Source: Paratinospora sagittata | Taxonomy: Eukaryota > Streptophyta > Magnoliopsida > Ranunculales > Menispermaceae | Assembly (NCBI GenBank): GCA_035771175.1 | Contig: CM069603.1 | Coordinates: 21,614,286-21,678,285, forward strand | Reading direction: 5' to 3' | DNA: 64,000 bases | Shown: positions 24,206-37,172 of the stretch, piece by piece | How the letters are laid out: the number at the start of each line of letters is the position of its first letter | Position numbering within the stretch: the stretch's first letter is position 1 | Notes under the pieces: generated by a model | Told to the model about the DNA's origin: nothing | What the model saw: the letters and a program-made list of their open reading frames with translations, nothing else | Database searches by the model: none | Translations under genes and position numbers: made by a program

Positions 24206-25071
24206 AGTTTTTCAAGAGAAGAAAGTAATGATTCTTGCCTTTGCAAAAAAAGGCTTCGAATTGAATCAAAATTGCAATCTGTCTTGATGTTCAGCTAGTT
24301 CTTCATTTTATCCCTTGTGTGCTAAGATTTGCAGAGGCTATCCATTGTTTAAAACTCTAAGTATATGAAGTTGTCTCGGTAAGATAACACATCAAAAAGG
24401 AACACATCACCTGTTTTACATCAAGAACACATCAAACAATAGCATTCGAATTCTACAAAGATCAAGCTCGAAGAACGAAGACATATCTCATGTCTAATGC
24501 ATTAGTTTGATTTCTGATGTGTAGGGTAACCCCTCGATCAATCTCAGCACTAAAACTCTGAAAATTGCAAAGTCTTCAAAATCACTTTCGGTGTAGTATT
24601 TCATTTTGAAAAAAATTATTTTCTGAAAGGTTTTAATCATAATTTTAATGAGTTTTCAATTAGTTAAAAGTGTTTAATCTTATATCAAAGTGGTATGAGT
24701 CAATGAAATGGTTCTTTAGTGTCAAAATATTAATTTTTCAAAAATAAGGCTATCCAGCAATTTTCACGTCTTAGACTAAAATCTAATATTTCTAACGAGA
24801 AAAATGTGGGCACTTCTGCTTGCTCAATTTTTCTATTCCTTCACAGTTTTGCCTGGTTATCTTAATTGAAATATTCTCTAGTAACACCTAGATGATTCCC
24901 ATTGTCTCGCACGCCCAAAAAACTTTAGATTGAACAATGTTTTGAATTCAAATCATTTTGTAATACTCTTGCTCTTTAACATTCAACTTCAAATTTTATA
25001 AAACACTCATTCTCTGATTTTAAAAAATACAACACGCACGATATTTGCAAGTTAGATTGAGCTTTCCGAAG
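24206..25071 (+). repeat. Monomer 29, type C (866 bp)
   Basis: Standard C. Private gaatagttttt at the boundary with the preceding B. Confidence 0.95.
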
Positions 25072-25935
25072 AGTTTTTCATGAGAAGAAAGTAATGATTC
25101 TTGCCTTTGCAAAAAAAGGCTTCGAATTGAATCAAAATTGCAATCTGTCTTGATGTTCAGCTAGTTCTTCATTTTATCCCTTGTGTGCTAAGATTTGCAG
25201 AGGCTATCCATTGTTTAAAACTCTAAGTATATGAAGTTGTCTCGGTAAGATAACACATCAAAAATGAACACATCACCTGTTTTGCATCAAGAACCCATCA
25301 AACAATAGCTTTCGAATTCTACAAAGATCAAGCTCGAAGAACGAAGACATATCTCATGTCTAATGCGTTAGTTTGATTTCTGGTGTGTAGGGTAACCCCT
25401 CGATCAATCTCAGCACTAAAACTCTGAAAATTGCAAAGTCTTCAAAATCACTTTCGGTGTAGTATTTCATTTTGAAAAAAATGTTTTCTGAAAGGTTTTA
25501 ATCATAATTCTAATGAGTTTTGAATTATTTAAAAGTGTTTAATCTTATATCAAAGTGGTATGAGTCAATGAAATGGTTCTTTAGGGTCAAAATATTAATT
25601 TTTCAAAAATAAGGCTATCCAGCAATTTTCACGTCTTAGACTAAAATCTTATATTTCTAACGAGAAAAATGTGGGCACTTCTGCTTGCTCGATTTTCTAT
25701 TCCTTCACAGTTTTGCCAGGTTATCTTAATTGAAATATTCTCTAGTAACACCTAGATGATTCCCATTGTCTCGCACGCCCAAAAAACTTTAGATTGAACA
25801 ATGTTTTGAATTCAAATCATTTTGTAGTACTCTTGCTCGTTAACATTCAACTTCAAATTTTATAAAACACTCATTCTCTGATTTTAAAAAATACAACACG
25901 CACGATATTTGCAAGTTAGATTGAGCTTTTCGAAG
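25072..25935 (+). repeat. Monomer 30, type D (864 bp)
   Basis: Standard D. Private ttgctcgttaac for ttgctctttaac near its end. Confidence 0.95.
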
Positions 25936-26800
25936 AGTTTTTCAAGAGAAGAAAGTAATGATTCTTGCCTTTGCAAAAAAAAGGCTTCGAATTGAATCAA
26001 AATTGCAATCTGTCTTGATGTTCAGCTAGTTCTTCATTTTATCCCTTCTGTGCTAAGATTTGCAGAGGCTATCCATTGTTTAAAACTCTAAGTATATGAA
26101 GTTGTCTCGGTAAGATAACACATCAAAAATGAACACATCACCTGTTTTGCATCAAGAACCCATCAAACAATAGCTTTCGAATTCTACAAAGATCAAGCTC
26201 GAAGAACGAAGACATATCTCATGTCTAATGCGTTAGTTTGATTTCTGGTGTGTAGGGTAACCCCTCGATCAATCTCAGCACTAAAACTCTGAAAATTGCA
26301 AAGTCTTTAAAATCACTTTCGGTGTAGTATTTCATTTTGAAAAAAATGTTTTCTGAAAGGTTTTAATCATAATTTTAATGAGTTTTGAATTATTTAAAAG
26401 TGTTTAATCTTATATCAAAGAGGTATGAGTCAATGAAATGGTTCTTTAGTGTCAAAATATTAATTTTTCAAAAATAAGGCTATCCAACAATTGGCACGTC
26501 TTAGACTAAAATCTGATATTTCTAACGAGAAAAATGTGGGCACTTCTGCTTGCTCGATTTTCTATTCCTTCACAGTTTTGCCAGGTTATCTTAATTGAAA
26601 TATTCTCTAGTAACACCTAGATGATTCCCATTGTCTCGCACGCCCAAAAAACTTTAGATTGAACAATGTTTTGAATTCAAATCATTTTGTAGTACTCTTG
26701 CTCTTTAACATTCAACTTCAAATTTTATAAAACACTCATTCTCTGATTTTAAAAAATACAACACGCACGATATTTGCAAGTTAGATTGAGCTTTTCGAAG
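25936..26800 (+). repeat. Monomer 31, type F with P-like start (865 bp)
   Basis: Begins as P (eight A, gaatc, ccttctgtgc), continues D/E/K2-like (aaatgaac, gcatcaagaaccc, gcgttag, attttaatg), has gaggtatgag, then P/H/I-like ccaacaattggc and ctcgatttt. Private gtctttaaaatc. A mosaic with at least two switches. Confidence 0.93.
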
Positions 26801-27665
26801 AGTTTTTCAAGAGAAGAAAGTAATGATTCTTGCCTTTGCAAAAAAAGGCTTCGAATTGAACCAAAATTGCAATCTGTCTTGATGTTCAGCTAGTTCTTCA
26901 TTTTATCCCTTGTGTGCTAAGATTTGCAGAGGCTATCCATTGTTTAAAACTCTAAGTATATCAAGTTGTCTCGGTAAGATAACACATCAAAAAGGAACAC
27001 ATCACCTGTTTCACATCAAGAACACATCAAACAATAGCATTCGAATTCTACAAAGATCAAGCTCGAAGAACGAAGACATATCTCATGTCTAATGCATTAG
27101 TTTGATTTCTGGTGTGTAGGGTAACCCCTCGATCAATCTCAGCACTAAAACTCTGAAAATTGCAAAGTCTTCAAAATCACTTTCGGTGAAGTATTTCATT
27201 TTGAAAAAAATGTTTTCTGAAAGGTTTTAATCATAATTTTAATGAGTTTTGAATTATTTAAAAGTGTTTAATCTTATATCAAAGTGGTATGAGTCAATGA
27301 AATGGTTCTTTAGTGTCAAAATATTAATTTTTCAAAAATAAGGCTATCCAGCAATTTTCACGTCTTAGACTAAAATCTTATATTTCTAACGAGAAAAATG
27401 TGGGCACTTCTGCTTGCTCAATTTTTCTATTCCTTCACAGTTTTGCCTGGTTATCTTAATTGAAATATTCTCTAGTAACACCTAGATGATTCCCATTGTC
27501 TCGCACGCCCAAAAAACTTTAGATTGAACAATGTTTTGAATTCAAATCATTTTGTAGTACTCTTGCTCTTTAACATTCAACTTCAAATTTTATAAAACAC
27601 TCATTCTCTGATTTTAAAAAATACAACACGCACGATATTTGCAAGTTAGATTGAGCTTTTCGAAG
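26801..27665 (+). repeat. Monomer 32, type A (865 bp)
   Basis: Standard A. Private cggtgaag for cggtgtag. Confidence 0.95.
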
Positions 27666-28529
27666 AGTTTTTCAAGAGAAGAAAGTAATGATTCTTGCCT
27701 TTGCAAAAAAAGGCTTCGAATTGAATCAAAATTGCAATCTGTCTTGATGTTCAGCTAGTTCTTCATTTTATCCCTTGTGTGCTAAGATTTGCAGAGGCTA
27801 TCCATTGTTTAAAACTCTAAGTATATGAAGTTGTCTCGGTAAGATAACACATCAAAAAGGAACACATCACCTGTTTTCATCAAGAACACATCAAACAATA
27901 GCTTTCGAATTCTACAAAGATCAAGCTCGAAGAACGAAGACATATCTCATGTCTAATGCATTAGTTTGATTTCTGGTGTGTAAGGTAACCCCTCGATCAA
28001 TCTCAGCACTAAAACTCTGAAAATTGCAAAGTCTTCAAAATCACTTTCGATATAGTATTTCATTTTGAAAAAAAATGTTTTCTGAAAGGTTTTAATCATA
28101 ATTTTAATGAGTTTTGAATTATTTAAAAGTGTTTATTCTTATATCAAAGTGTTTTGAGTCAATGAAATGGTTCTTTAGTGTCAAAATATTAATTTTTCAA
28201 AAATAAGGCTATCCAACAATTGGCACGTCTTAGACTAAAATCTGATATTTCTAACGAGAAAAATGTGGGCACTTCTGCTTGCTCGATTTTCTATTCCTTC
28301 ACAGTTTTGCCAGGTTATCTTAATTGAAATATTCTCTAGTAACACCTAGATGATTCCCATTGTCTCGCACGCCCAAAAAACTTTAGATTGAACAATGTTT
28401 TGAATTCAAATCATTTTGTAGTACTCTTGCTCTTTAACATTCAACTTCAAATTTTATAAAACACTCATTCTCTGATTTTAAAAAATACAACACGCACGAT
28501 ATTTGCAAGTTAGATTGAGCTTTTCGAAG
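27666..28529 (+). repeat. Monomer 33, type B with non-B tail (864 bp)
   Basis: B through gccagg, but the tail has taacattc, cactcatt, ttttaaaaa, cacgcac and gcaagtt instead of the B tail. The switch lies in roughly the last 100 bp, before Q. Confidence 0.93.
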
Positions 28530-29394
28530 AGTTTTTCAAGAGAAGAAAGTAATGATTCTTGCCTTTGCAAAAAAAGGCTTCGAATTGAACCAAAATTGCA
28601 ATCTGTCTTGATGTTCAGCTAGTTCTTCATTTTATCCCTTGTGTGCTAAGATTTGCAGAGGCTATCCATTGTTTAAAACTCTAAGTATATGAAGTTGTCT
28701 CGGTAAGATAACACATCAAAAATGAACACATCACCTGTTTTTCATCAAGAACACATCAAACAATAGCTTTCGAATTCTACAAAGATCAAGCTCGAAGAAC
28801 GAAGACATATCTCATGTCTAATGCATTAGTTTGATTTCTGGTGTGTAGGGTAACCCCTCGATCAATCTCAGCACTAAAACTCTGAAAATTGCAAAGTCTT
28901 CAAAATCACTTTCGGTGTAGTATTTCATTTTGAAAAAATTATTTTCTGAAAGGTTTTAATCATAATTTTAATGAGTTTTCAATTAGTTAAAAGTGTTTAA
29001 TCTTATATCAAAGTGGTATGAGTGAATGAAATGGTTCTTTAGTGTCAAAATATTAATTTTTCAAAAATAAGGCTATCCAGCAATTTTCACGTCTTAGACT
29101 AAAATCTAATATTTCTAACGAGAAAAATGTGGGCACTTCTGCTTGCTCAATTTTTCTATTCCTGCACTGTTTTGCCTGGTTATCTTAATTGAAATATTCT
29201 CTAGTAACACCTAGATGATTCCCATTGTCTCGCACGCCCAAAAAACTTTAGATTGAACAATGTTTTGAATTCAAATCATTTTGTAGTACTCTTGCTCTTT
29301 AACATTCAACTTCAAATTTTATAAAACACTCATTCTCTAATTTTAAAAAACACAACACGCACGATATTTGCAAGTTAGATTGAGCTTTTCGAAG
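28530..29394 (+). repeat. Monomer 34, type Q, singleton (865 bp)
   Basis: gaacc, aaatgaac, gtttttcatc and gcattag, then a C-like tract (attattttc, caattagtt, ctaatattt). Private marks: gagtgaatg, cctgcactg, ctctaatttt and aaaacacaac. More private changes than most copies. Confidence 0.92.
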
Positions 29395-30258
29395 AGTTTT
29401 TCAAGAGAAGAAAGTAATGATTCTTGCCTTTGCAAAAAAAGGCTTCGAATTGAATCAAAATTGCAATCTGTCTTGATGTTCAGCTAGTTCTTCATTTTAT
29501 CCCATGTGTGCTAAGATTTGAAGAGGCTATCCATTGTTTAAAACTCTAAGTATATGAAGTTGTCTCGGTAAGATAACACATCAAAAAGGAACACATCACC
29601 TGTTTTCCATCAAGAACACATCAAACAATAGCATTCGAATTCTACAAAGATCAAGCTCGAAGAACGAAGACATATCTCATGTCTAATGCATTAGTTTGAT
29701 TTCTGGTGTGTAGGGTAACCCCTCGATCAATCTCAGCACTAAAACTCTGAAAATTGCAAAGTCCTCAAAATCACTTTCGATATAGTATTTCATTTTTACA
29801 AAAATGTTTTCTGAAAGCTTTTAATCATAATTTGAATGAGTTTTGAATTATTTAAAAGTGTTTATTCTTATATCAAAGTGTTTTGAGTCAATGAAATGGT
29901 TCTTTAGTGTCAAAATATTAATTTTTCAAAAATAAGGCTATCCAACAATTGGCACGTCTTAGACTAAAATCTGATATTTCTAACGAGAAAAATGTGGGCA
30001 CTTCTGCTTGCTCGATTTTCTATTCCTTCACAGTTTTGCCAGGTTATCTTAATTGAAATATTCTCTAGTAACACCTAGATGATTCCCATTGTCTCGCACG
30101 CCCAAAAAACTTTAGATTGAACAATGTTTTGAATTCAAATCATTTTGTAGTACTCTTGCTCTTTAACATTCAACTTCAAATTTTATAAAACACTCATTCT
30201 CTGATTTTAAAAAATACAACACGCACGATATTTGCAAGTTAGATTGAGCTTTTCGAAG
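29395..30258 (+). repeat. Monomer 35, type R, singleton (864 bp)
   Basis: H/J-like rear (ttttacaaaa, gtgttttgag, ccaacaattggc). Private marks: cccatgtg, tttgaagagg, gttttccatc, gtcctcaaaa, gaaagctttt and atttgaatg. The most diverged copy I see. Confidence 0.92.
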
Positions 30259-31121
30259 AGTTTTTCAAGAGAAGAAAGTAATGATTCTTGCCTTTGCAAA
30301 AAAAGGATTCGAATTGAATCAAAATTGCAATCTGTCTTGATGTTCAGCTAGTTGTTCATTTTATCCCTTGTGTGCTAAGATTTGCAGAGGCTATCCATTG
30401 TTTAAAACTCTAAGTATATGAAGTTGTCTCGGTAAGATAACACATCAAGAAGGAACACATCACCTGTTTTCATCAAGAACACATCAAACAATAGCTTTCG
30501 AATTCTACAAAGATCAAGCTCGAAGAACGAAGACATATCTCATGTCTAATGCATTAGTTTGATTTCTGGTGTGTAGGGTAACCCCTCGATCAATCTCGGC
30601 ACTAAAACTCTGAAAATTGCAAAGTCTTCAAAATCACTTTCGATATAGTATTTCATTTTGAAAAAAATGTTTTCTGAAAGGTTTTAATCATAATTTTAAT
30701 GAATTTTGAATTATTTAAAAGTGTTTATTCTTATATCAAAGTGTTTTGAGTCAATGAAATGGTTCTTTAGTGTCAAAATATTAATTTTTCAAAAATAAGG
30801 CTATCCAACAATTGGCACGTCTTAGACTAAAATCTGATATTTCTAACGAGAAAAATGTGGGCACTTCTGCTTGCTCGATTTTCTATTCCTTCACAGTTTT
30901 GCCAGGTTATCTTAATTGAAATATTCTCTAGTAACACCTAGATGATTCCCATTGTCTCGCACGCCCAAAAAACTTTAGATTGAACAATGTTTTGAATTCA
31001 AATCATTTTGTAGTACTCTTGCTCTTTAACATTCAACTTCAAATTTTATAAAACACTCATTCTCTGATTTTAAAAAATACAACACGCACGATATTTGCAA
31101 GTTAGATTGAGCTTTTCGAAG
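30259..31121 (+). repeat. Monomer 36, type I (863 bp)
   Basis: ggattcg, caagaagg and ctcggcac. Private gttgttcatt and atgaattttg. Confidence 0.95.
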
Positions 31122-31984
31122 AGTTTTTCAAGAGAAGAAAGTAATGATTCTTGCCTTTGCAAAAAAAGGATTCGAATTGAATCAAAATTGCAATCTGTCT
31201 TGATGTTCAGCTAGTTCTTCATTTTATCCCTTGTGTGCTAAGATTTGCAGAGGCTATCCATTGTTTAAAACTCTAAGTATATGAAGTTGTCTCGGTAAGA
31301 TAACACATCAAGAAGGAACACATCACCTGTTTTCATCAAGAACACATCAAACAATAGCTTTCGAATTCTACAAAGATCAAGCTCGAAGAACGAAGACATA
31401 TCTCATGTCTAATGCATTAGTTTGATTTCTGGTGTGTAGGGTAACCCCTCGATCAATCTCGGCACTAAAACTCTGAAAATTGCAAAGTCTTCAAAATCAC
31501 TTTCGATATAGTATTTCATTTTGAAAAAAATGTTTTCTGAAAGGTTTTAATCATAATTTTAATGAGTTTTGAATTATTTAAAAGTGTTTATTCTTATATC
31601 AAAGTGTTTTGAGTCAATGAAATGGTTCTTTAGTGTCAAAATATTAATTTTTCAAAAATAAGGCTATCCAACAATTGGCACGTCTTAGACTAAAATCTGA
31701 TATTTCTAACGAGAAAAATGTGGGCACTTCTGCTTGCTCGATTTTCTATTCCTTCACAGTTTTGCCAGGTTATCTTAATTGAAATATTCTCTAGTAACAC
31801 CTAGATGATTCCCATTGTCTCGCACGCCCAAAAAACTTTAGATTGAACAATGTTTTGAATTCAAATCATTTTGTAGTACTCTTGCTCTTTAACATTCAAC
31901 TTCAAATTTTATAAAACACTCATTCTCTGATTTTAAAAAATACAACACGCACGATATTTGCAAGTTAGATTGAGCTTTTCGAAG
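31122..31984 (+). repeat. Monomer 37, type I (863 bp)
   Basis: Tandem duplicate of the preceding I at an offset of 863 bp, without its two private changes. Confidence 0.95.
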
Positions 31985-32849
31985 AGTTTTTCAAGAGAAG
32001 AAAGTAATGATTCTTGCCTTTGCAAAAAAAGGATTCGAATTGAATCAAAATTGCAATCTGTCTTGATGTTCAGCTAGTTCTTCATTTTATCCCTTGTGTG
32101 CTAAGATTTGCAGAGGCTATCCATTGTTTAAAACTCTAAGTATATGAAGTTGTCTCGGTAAGATAACACATCAAAAAGGAACACATCACCTGTTTCACAT
32201 CAAGAACACATCAAACAATAGCATTCGAATTCTACAAAGATCAAGCTCGAAGAACGAAGACATATCTCATGTCTAATGCATTAGTTTGATTTCTGGTGTG
32301 TAGGGTAACCCCTCGATCAATCTCAGCACTAAAACTCTGAAAATTGCAAAGTCTTCAAAATCACTTTCGGTGTAGTATTTCATTTTGAAAAAAATGTTTT
32401 CTGAAAGGTTTTAATCATAATTTTAATGAGTTTTGAATTATTTAAAAGTGTTTAATCTTATATCAAAGTGGTATGAGTCAATGAAATGGTTCTTTAGTGT
32501 CAAAATATTAATTTTTCAAAAATAAGGCTATCCAGCAATTTTCACGTCTTAGACTAAAATCTTATATTTCTAACGAGAAAAATGTGGGCACTTCTGCTTG
32601 CTCAATTTTTCTATTCCTTCACAGTTTTGCCTGGTTATCTTAATTGAAATATTCTCTAGTAACACCTAGATGATTCCCATTGTCTCGCACGCCCAAAAAA
32701 CTTTAGATTGAACAATGTTTTGAATTCAAATCATTTTGTAGTACTCTTGCTCTTTAACATTCAACTTCAAATTTTATAAAACACTCATTCTCTGATTTTA
32801 AAAAATACAACACGCACGATATTTGCAAGTTAGATTGAGCTTTTCGAAG
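31985..32849 (+). repeat. Monomer 38, type S, I/A hybrid (865 bp)
   Basis: Starts as I (ggattcg, gaatc, tatatgaag), then A from gtttcacatc and gcattcg onward (cggtgtag, ccagcaattttc, ctcaattttt). The switch lies between the tatatgaag motif and the cacatca cluster. Confidence 0.93.
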
Positions 32850-33713
32850 AGTTTTTCAAGAGAAGAAAGTAATGATTCTTGCCTTTGCAAAAAAAGGCTT
32901 CGAATTGAATCAAAATTGCAATCTGTCTTGATGTTCAGCTAGTTCTTCATTTTATCCCTTGTGTGCTAAGATTTGCAGAGGCTATCCATTGTTTAAAACT
33001 CTAAGTATATGAAGTTGTCTCGGTAAGATAACACATCAAAAAGGAACACATCACCTGTTTTCATCAAGAACACATCAAACAATAGCTTTCGAATTCTACA
33101 AAGATCAAGCTCGAAGAACGAAGACATATCTCATGTCTAATGCATTAGTTTGATTTCTGGTGTGTAAGGTAACCCCTCGATCAATCTCAGCACTAAAACT
33201 CTGAAAATTGCAAAGTCTTCAAAATCACTTTCGATATAGTATTTCATTTTGAAAAAAAATGTTTTCTGAAAGGTTTTAATCATAATTTTAATGAGTTTTG
33301 AATTATTTAAAAGTGTTTATTCTTATATCAAAGTGTTTTGAGTCAATGAAATGGTTCTTTAGTGTCAAAATATTAATTTTTCAAAAATAAGGCTATCCAA
33401 CAATTGGCACGTCTTAGACTAAAATCTGATATTTCTAACGAGAAAAATGTGGGCACTTCTGCTTGCTCGATTTTCTATTCCTTCACAGTTTTGCCAGGTT
33501 ATCTTAATTGAAATATTCTCTAGTAACACCTAGATGATTCCCATTGTCTCGCACGCCCAAAAAACTTTAGATTGAACAATGTTTTGAATTCAAATCATTT
33601 TGTAGTACTCTTGCTCTTTAACCTTCAACTTCAAATTTTATAAAACACTTATTCTCTGATTTTCAAAAATACAACACGGACGATATTTGCAGGTTAGATT
33701 GAGCTTTTCGAAG
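32850..33713 (+). repeat. Monomer 39, type B (864 bp)
   Basis: Standard B, full B tail with cacggac and gcaggttag. Confidence 0.95.
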
Positions 33714-34579
33714 AGTTTTTCAAGAGAAGAAAGTAATGATTCTTGCCTTTGCAAAAAAAGGCTTCGAATTGAATCAAAATTGCAATCTGTCTTGATGTTC
33801 AGCTAGTTCTTCATTTTATCCCTTGTGTGCTAAGATTTGCAGAGGCTATCCATTGTTTAAAACTCTAAGTATATGAAGTTGTCTCGGTAAGATAACACAT
33901 CAAAAAGGAACACATCACCTGTTTTACATCAAGAACACATCAAACAATAGCATTCGAATTCTACAAAGATCAAGCTCGAAGAACGAAGACATATCTCATG
34001 TCTAATGCATTAGTTTGATTTCTGATGTGTAGGGTAACCCCTCGATCAATCTCAGCACTAAAACTCTGAAAATTGCAAAGTCTTCAAAATCACTTTCGGT
34101 GTAGTATTTCATTTTGAAAAAAATTATTTTCTGAAAGGTTTTAATCATAATTTTAATGAGTTTTCAATTAGTTAAAAGTGTTTAATCTTATATCAAAGTG
34201 GTATGAGTCAATGAAATGGTTCTTTAGTGTCAAAATATTAATTTTTCAAAAATAAGGCTATCCAGCAATTTTCACGTCTTAGACTAAAATCTAATATTTC
34301 TAACGAGAAAAATGTGGGCACTTCTGCTTGCTCAATTTTTCTATTCCTTCACAGTTTTGCCTGGTTATCTTAATTGAAATATTCTCTAGTAACACCTAGA
34401 TGATTCCCATTGTCTCGCACGCCCAAAAAACTTTAGATTGAACAATGTTTTGAATTCAAATCATTTTGTAATACTCTTGCTCTTTAACATTCAACTTCAA
34501 ATTTTATAAAACACTCATTCTCTGATTTTAAAAAATACAACACGCACGATATTTGCAAGTTAGATTGAGCTTTCCGAAG
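33714..34579 (+). repeat. Monomer 40, type C (866 bp)
   Basis: Standard C, no private change noticed. Confidence 0.95.
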
Positions 34580-35443
34580 AGTTTTTCATGAGAAGAAAGT
34601 AATGATTCTTGCCTTTGCAAAAAAAGGCTTCGAATTGAATCAAAATTGCAATCTGTCTTGATGTTCAGCTAGTTCTTCATTTTATCCCTTGTGTGCTAAG
34701 ATTTGCAGAGGCTATCCATTGTTTAAAACTCTAAGTATATGAAGTTGTCTCGGTAAGATAACACATCAAAAATGAACACATCACCTGTTTTGCATCAAGA
34801 ACCCATCAAACAATAGCTTTCGAATTCTACAAAGATCAAGCTCGAAGAACGAAGACATATCTCATGTCTAATGCGTTAGTTTGATTTCTGGTGTGTAGGG
34901 TAACCCCTCGATCAATCTCAGCACTAAAACTCTGAAAATTGCAAAGTCTTCAAAATCACTTTCGGTGTAGTATTTCATTTTGAAAAAAATGTTTTCTGAA
35001 AGGTTTTAATCATAATTCTAATGAGTTTTGAATTATTTAAAAGTGTTTAATCTTATATCAAAGTGGTATGAGTCAATGAAATGGTTCTTTAGGGTCAAAA
35101 TATTAATTTTTCAAAAATAAGGCTATCCAGCAATTTTCACGTCTTAGACTAAAATCTTATATTTCTAACGAGAAAAATGTGGGCACTTCTGCTTGCTCGA
35201 TTTTCTATTCCTTCACAGTTTTGCCAGGTTATCTTAATTGAAATATTCTCTAGTAACACCTAGATGATTCCCATTGTCTCGCACGCCCAAAAAACTTTAG
35301 ATTGAACAATGTTTTGAATTCAAATCATTTTGTAGTACTCTTGCTCTTTAACATTCAACTTCAAATTTTATAAAACACTCATTCTCTGATTTTAAAAAAT
35401 ACAACACGCACGATATTTGCAAGTTAGATTGAGCTTTTCGAAG
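34580..35443 (+). repeat. Monomer 41, type D (864 bp)
   Basis: Standard D, no private change noticed. Confidence 0.95.
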
Positions 35444-36307
35444 AGTTTTTCAAGAGAAGAAAGTAATGATTCTTGCCATTGCAAAAAAAGGCTTCGAATT
35501 GAACCAAAATTGCAATCTGTCTTGATGTTCAGCTAGTTCTTCATTTTATCCCTTGTGTGCTAAGATTTGCAGAGGCTATCCATTGTTTAAAACTCTAAGT
35601 ATATGAAGTTGTCTCGGTAAGATAACACATCAAAAATGAACACATCACCTGTTTTGCATCAAGAACCCATCAAACAATAGCTTTCGAATTCTACAAAGAT
35701 CAAGCTCGAAGAACGAAGACATATCTCATGTCTAATGCGTTAGTTTGATTTCTGGTGTGTAGGGTAACCCCTCGATCAATCTCAGCACTAAAACTCCGAA
35801 AATTGCAAAGTCTTCAAAATCACTTTCGGTGTAGTATTTCATTTTGAAAAAAATGTTTTCTGAAAGGTTTTAATCATAATTTTAATGAGTTTTCAATTAT
35901 TTAAAAGTGTTTAATCTTATATCAAAGAGGTATGAGTCAATGAAATGGTTCTTTAGTGTCAAAATATTAATTTTTCAAAAATAAGGCTATCCAACAATTG
36001 GCACGTCTTAGACTAAAATCTGATATTTCTAACGAGAAAAATGTGGGCACTTCTGCTTGCTCGATTTTCTATTCCTTCACAGTTTTGCCAGGTTATCTTA
36101 ATTGAAATATTCTCTAGTAACACCTAGATGATTCCCATTGTCTCGCACGCCCAAAAAACTTTAGATTGAACAATGTTTTGAATTCAAATCATTTTGTAGT
36201 ACTCTTGCTCTTTAACATTCAACTTCAAATTTTATAAAACACTCATTCTCTGATTTTAAAAAATACAACACGCACGATATTTGCAAGTTAGATTGAGCTT
36301 TTCGAAG
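35444..36307 (+). repeat. Monomer 42, type F (864 bp)
   Basis: gaacc, aaatgaac, gcgttag, gaggtatgag and ccaacaattggc. Private gccattgc, actccgaaa and caattattt. Confidence 0.94.
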
Positions 36308-37172
36308 AGTTTTTCAAGAGAAGAAAGTAATGATTCTTGCCTTTGCAAAAAAAGGCTTCGAATTGAACCAAAATTGCAATCTGTCTTGATGTTCAGCTAG
36401 TTCTTCATTTTATCCCTTGTGTGCTAAGATTTGCAGAGGCTATCCATTGTTTAAAACTCTAAGTATATCAAGTTGTCTCGGTAAGATAACACATCAAAAA
36501 GGAACACATCACCTGTTTCACATCAAGAACACATCAAACAATAGCATTCGAATTCTACAAAGATCAAGCTCGAAGAACGAAGACATATCTCATGTCTAAT
36601 GCATTAGTTTGATTTCTGGTGTGTAGGGTAACCCCTCGATCAATCTCAGCACTAAAACTCTGAAAATTGCAAAGTCTTCAAAATCACTTTCGGTGTAGTA
36701 TTTCATTTTGAAAAAAATGTTTTCTGAAAGGTTTTAATCATAATTTTAATGAGTTTTGAATTATTTAAAAGTGTTTAATCTTATATCAAAGTGGTATGAG
36801 TCAATGAAATGGTTCTTTAGTGTCAAAATATTAATTTTTCAAAAATAAGGCTATCCAGCAATTTTCACGTCTTAGACTAAAATCTTATATTTCTAACGAG
36901 AAAAATGTGGGCACTTCTGCTTGCTCAATTTTTCTATTCCTTCACAGTTTTGCCTGGTTATCTTAATTGAAATATTCTCTAGTAACACCTAGATGATTCC
37001 CATTGTCTCGCACGCCCAAAAAACTTTAGATTGAACAATGTTTTGAATTCAAATCATTTTGTAGTACTCTTGCTCTTTAACATTCAACTTCAAATTTTAT
37101 AAAACACTCATTCTCTGATTTTAAAAAATACAACACGCACGATATTTGCAAGTTAGATTGAGCTTTTCGAAG
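36308..37172 (+). repeat. Monomer 43, type A (865 bp)
   Basis: Standard A, no private change noticed. Confidence 0.95.

Larger units (their letters stand above)
22477..26800 (+). repeat. 5-mer HOR unit A-B-C-D-F, copy 1 (4324 bp)
   Basis: Five monomers of 865, 864, 866, 864 and 865 bp in the order A-B-C-D-F, followed directly by another A. F carries a D/E-like first half and a second half with ccaacaattggc and ctcgatttt, as in P, H or I. The F of this copy also begins P-like (eight A, gaatc, ccttctgtgc). Confidence 0.85.
31985..36307 (+). repeat. 5-mer HOR unit S-B-C-D-F, copy 2 (4323 bp)
   Basis: Same order as the unit at 36308-40630, at an offset of 4323 bp. The first monomer (S) is an I/A hybrid rather than a pure A: it begins ggattcg like I and continues with gtttcacatc and gcattcg like A. 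F here has private changes gccattgc, actccg and caattattt. Confidence 0.85.
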
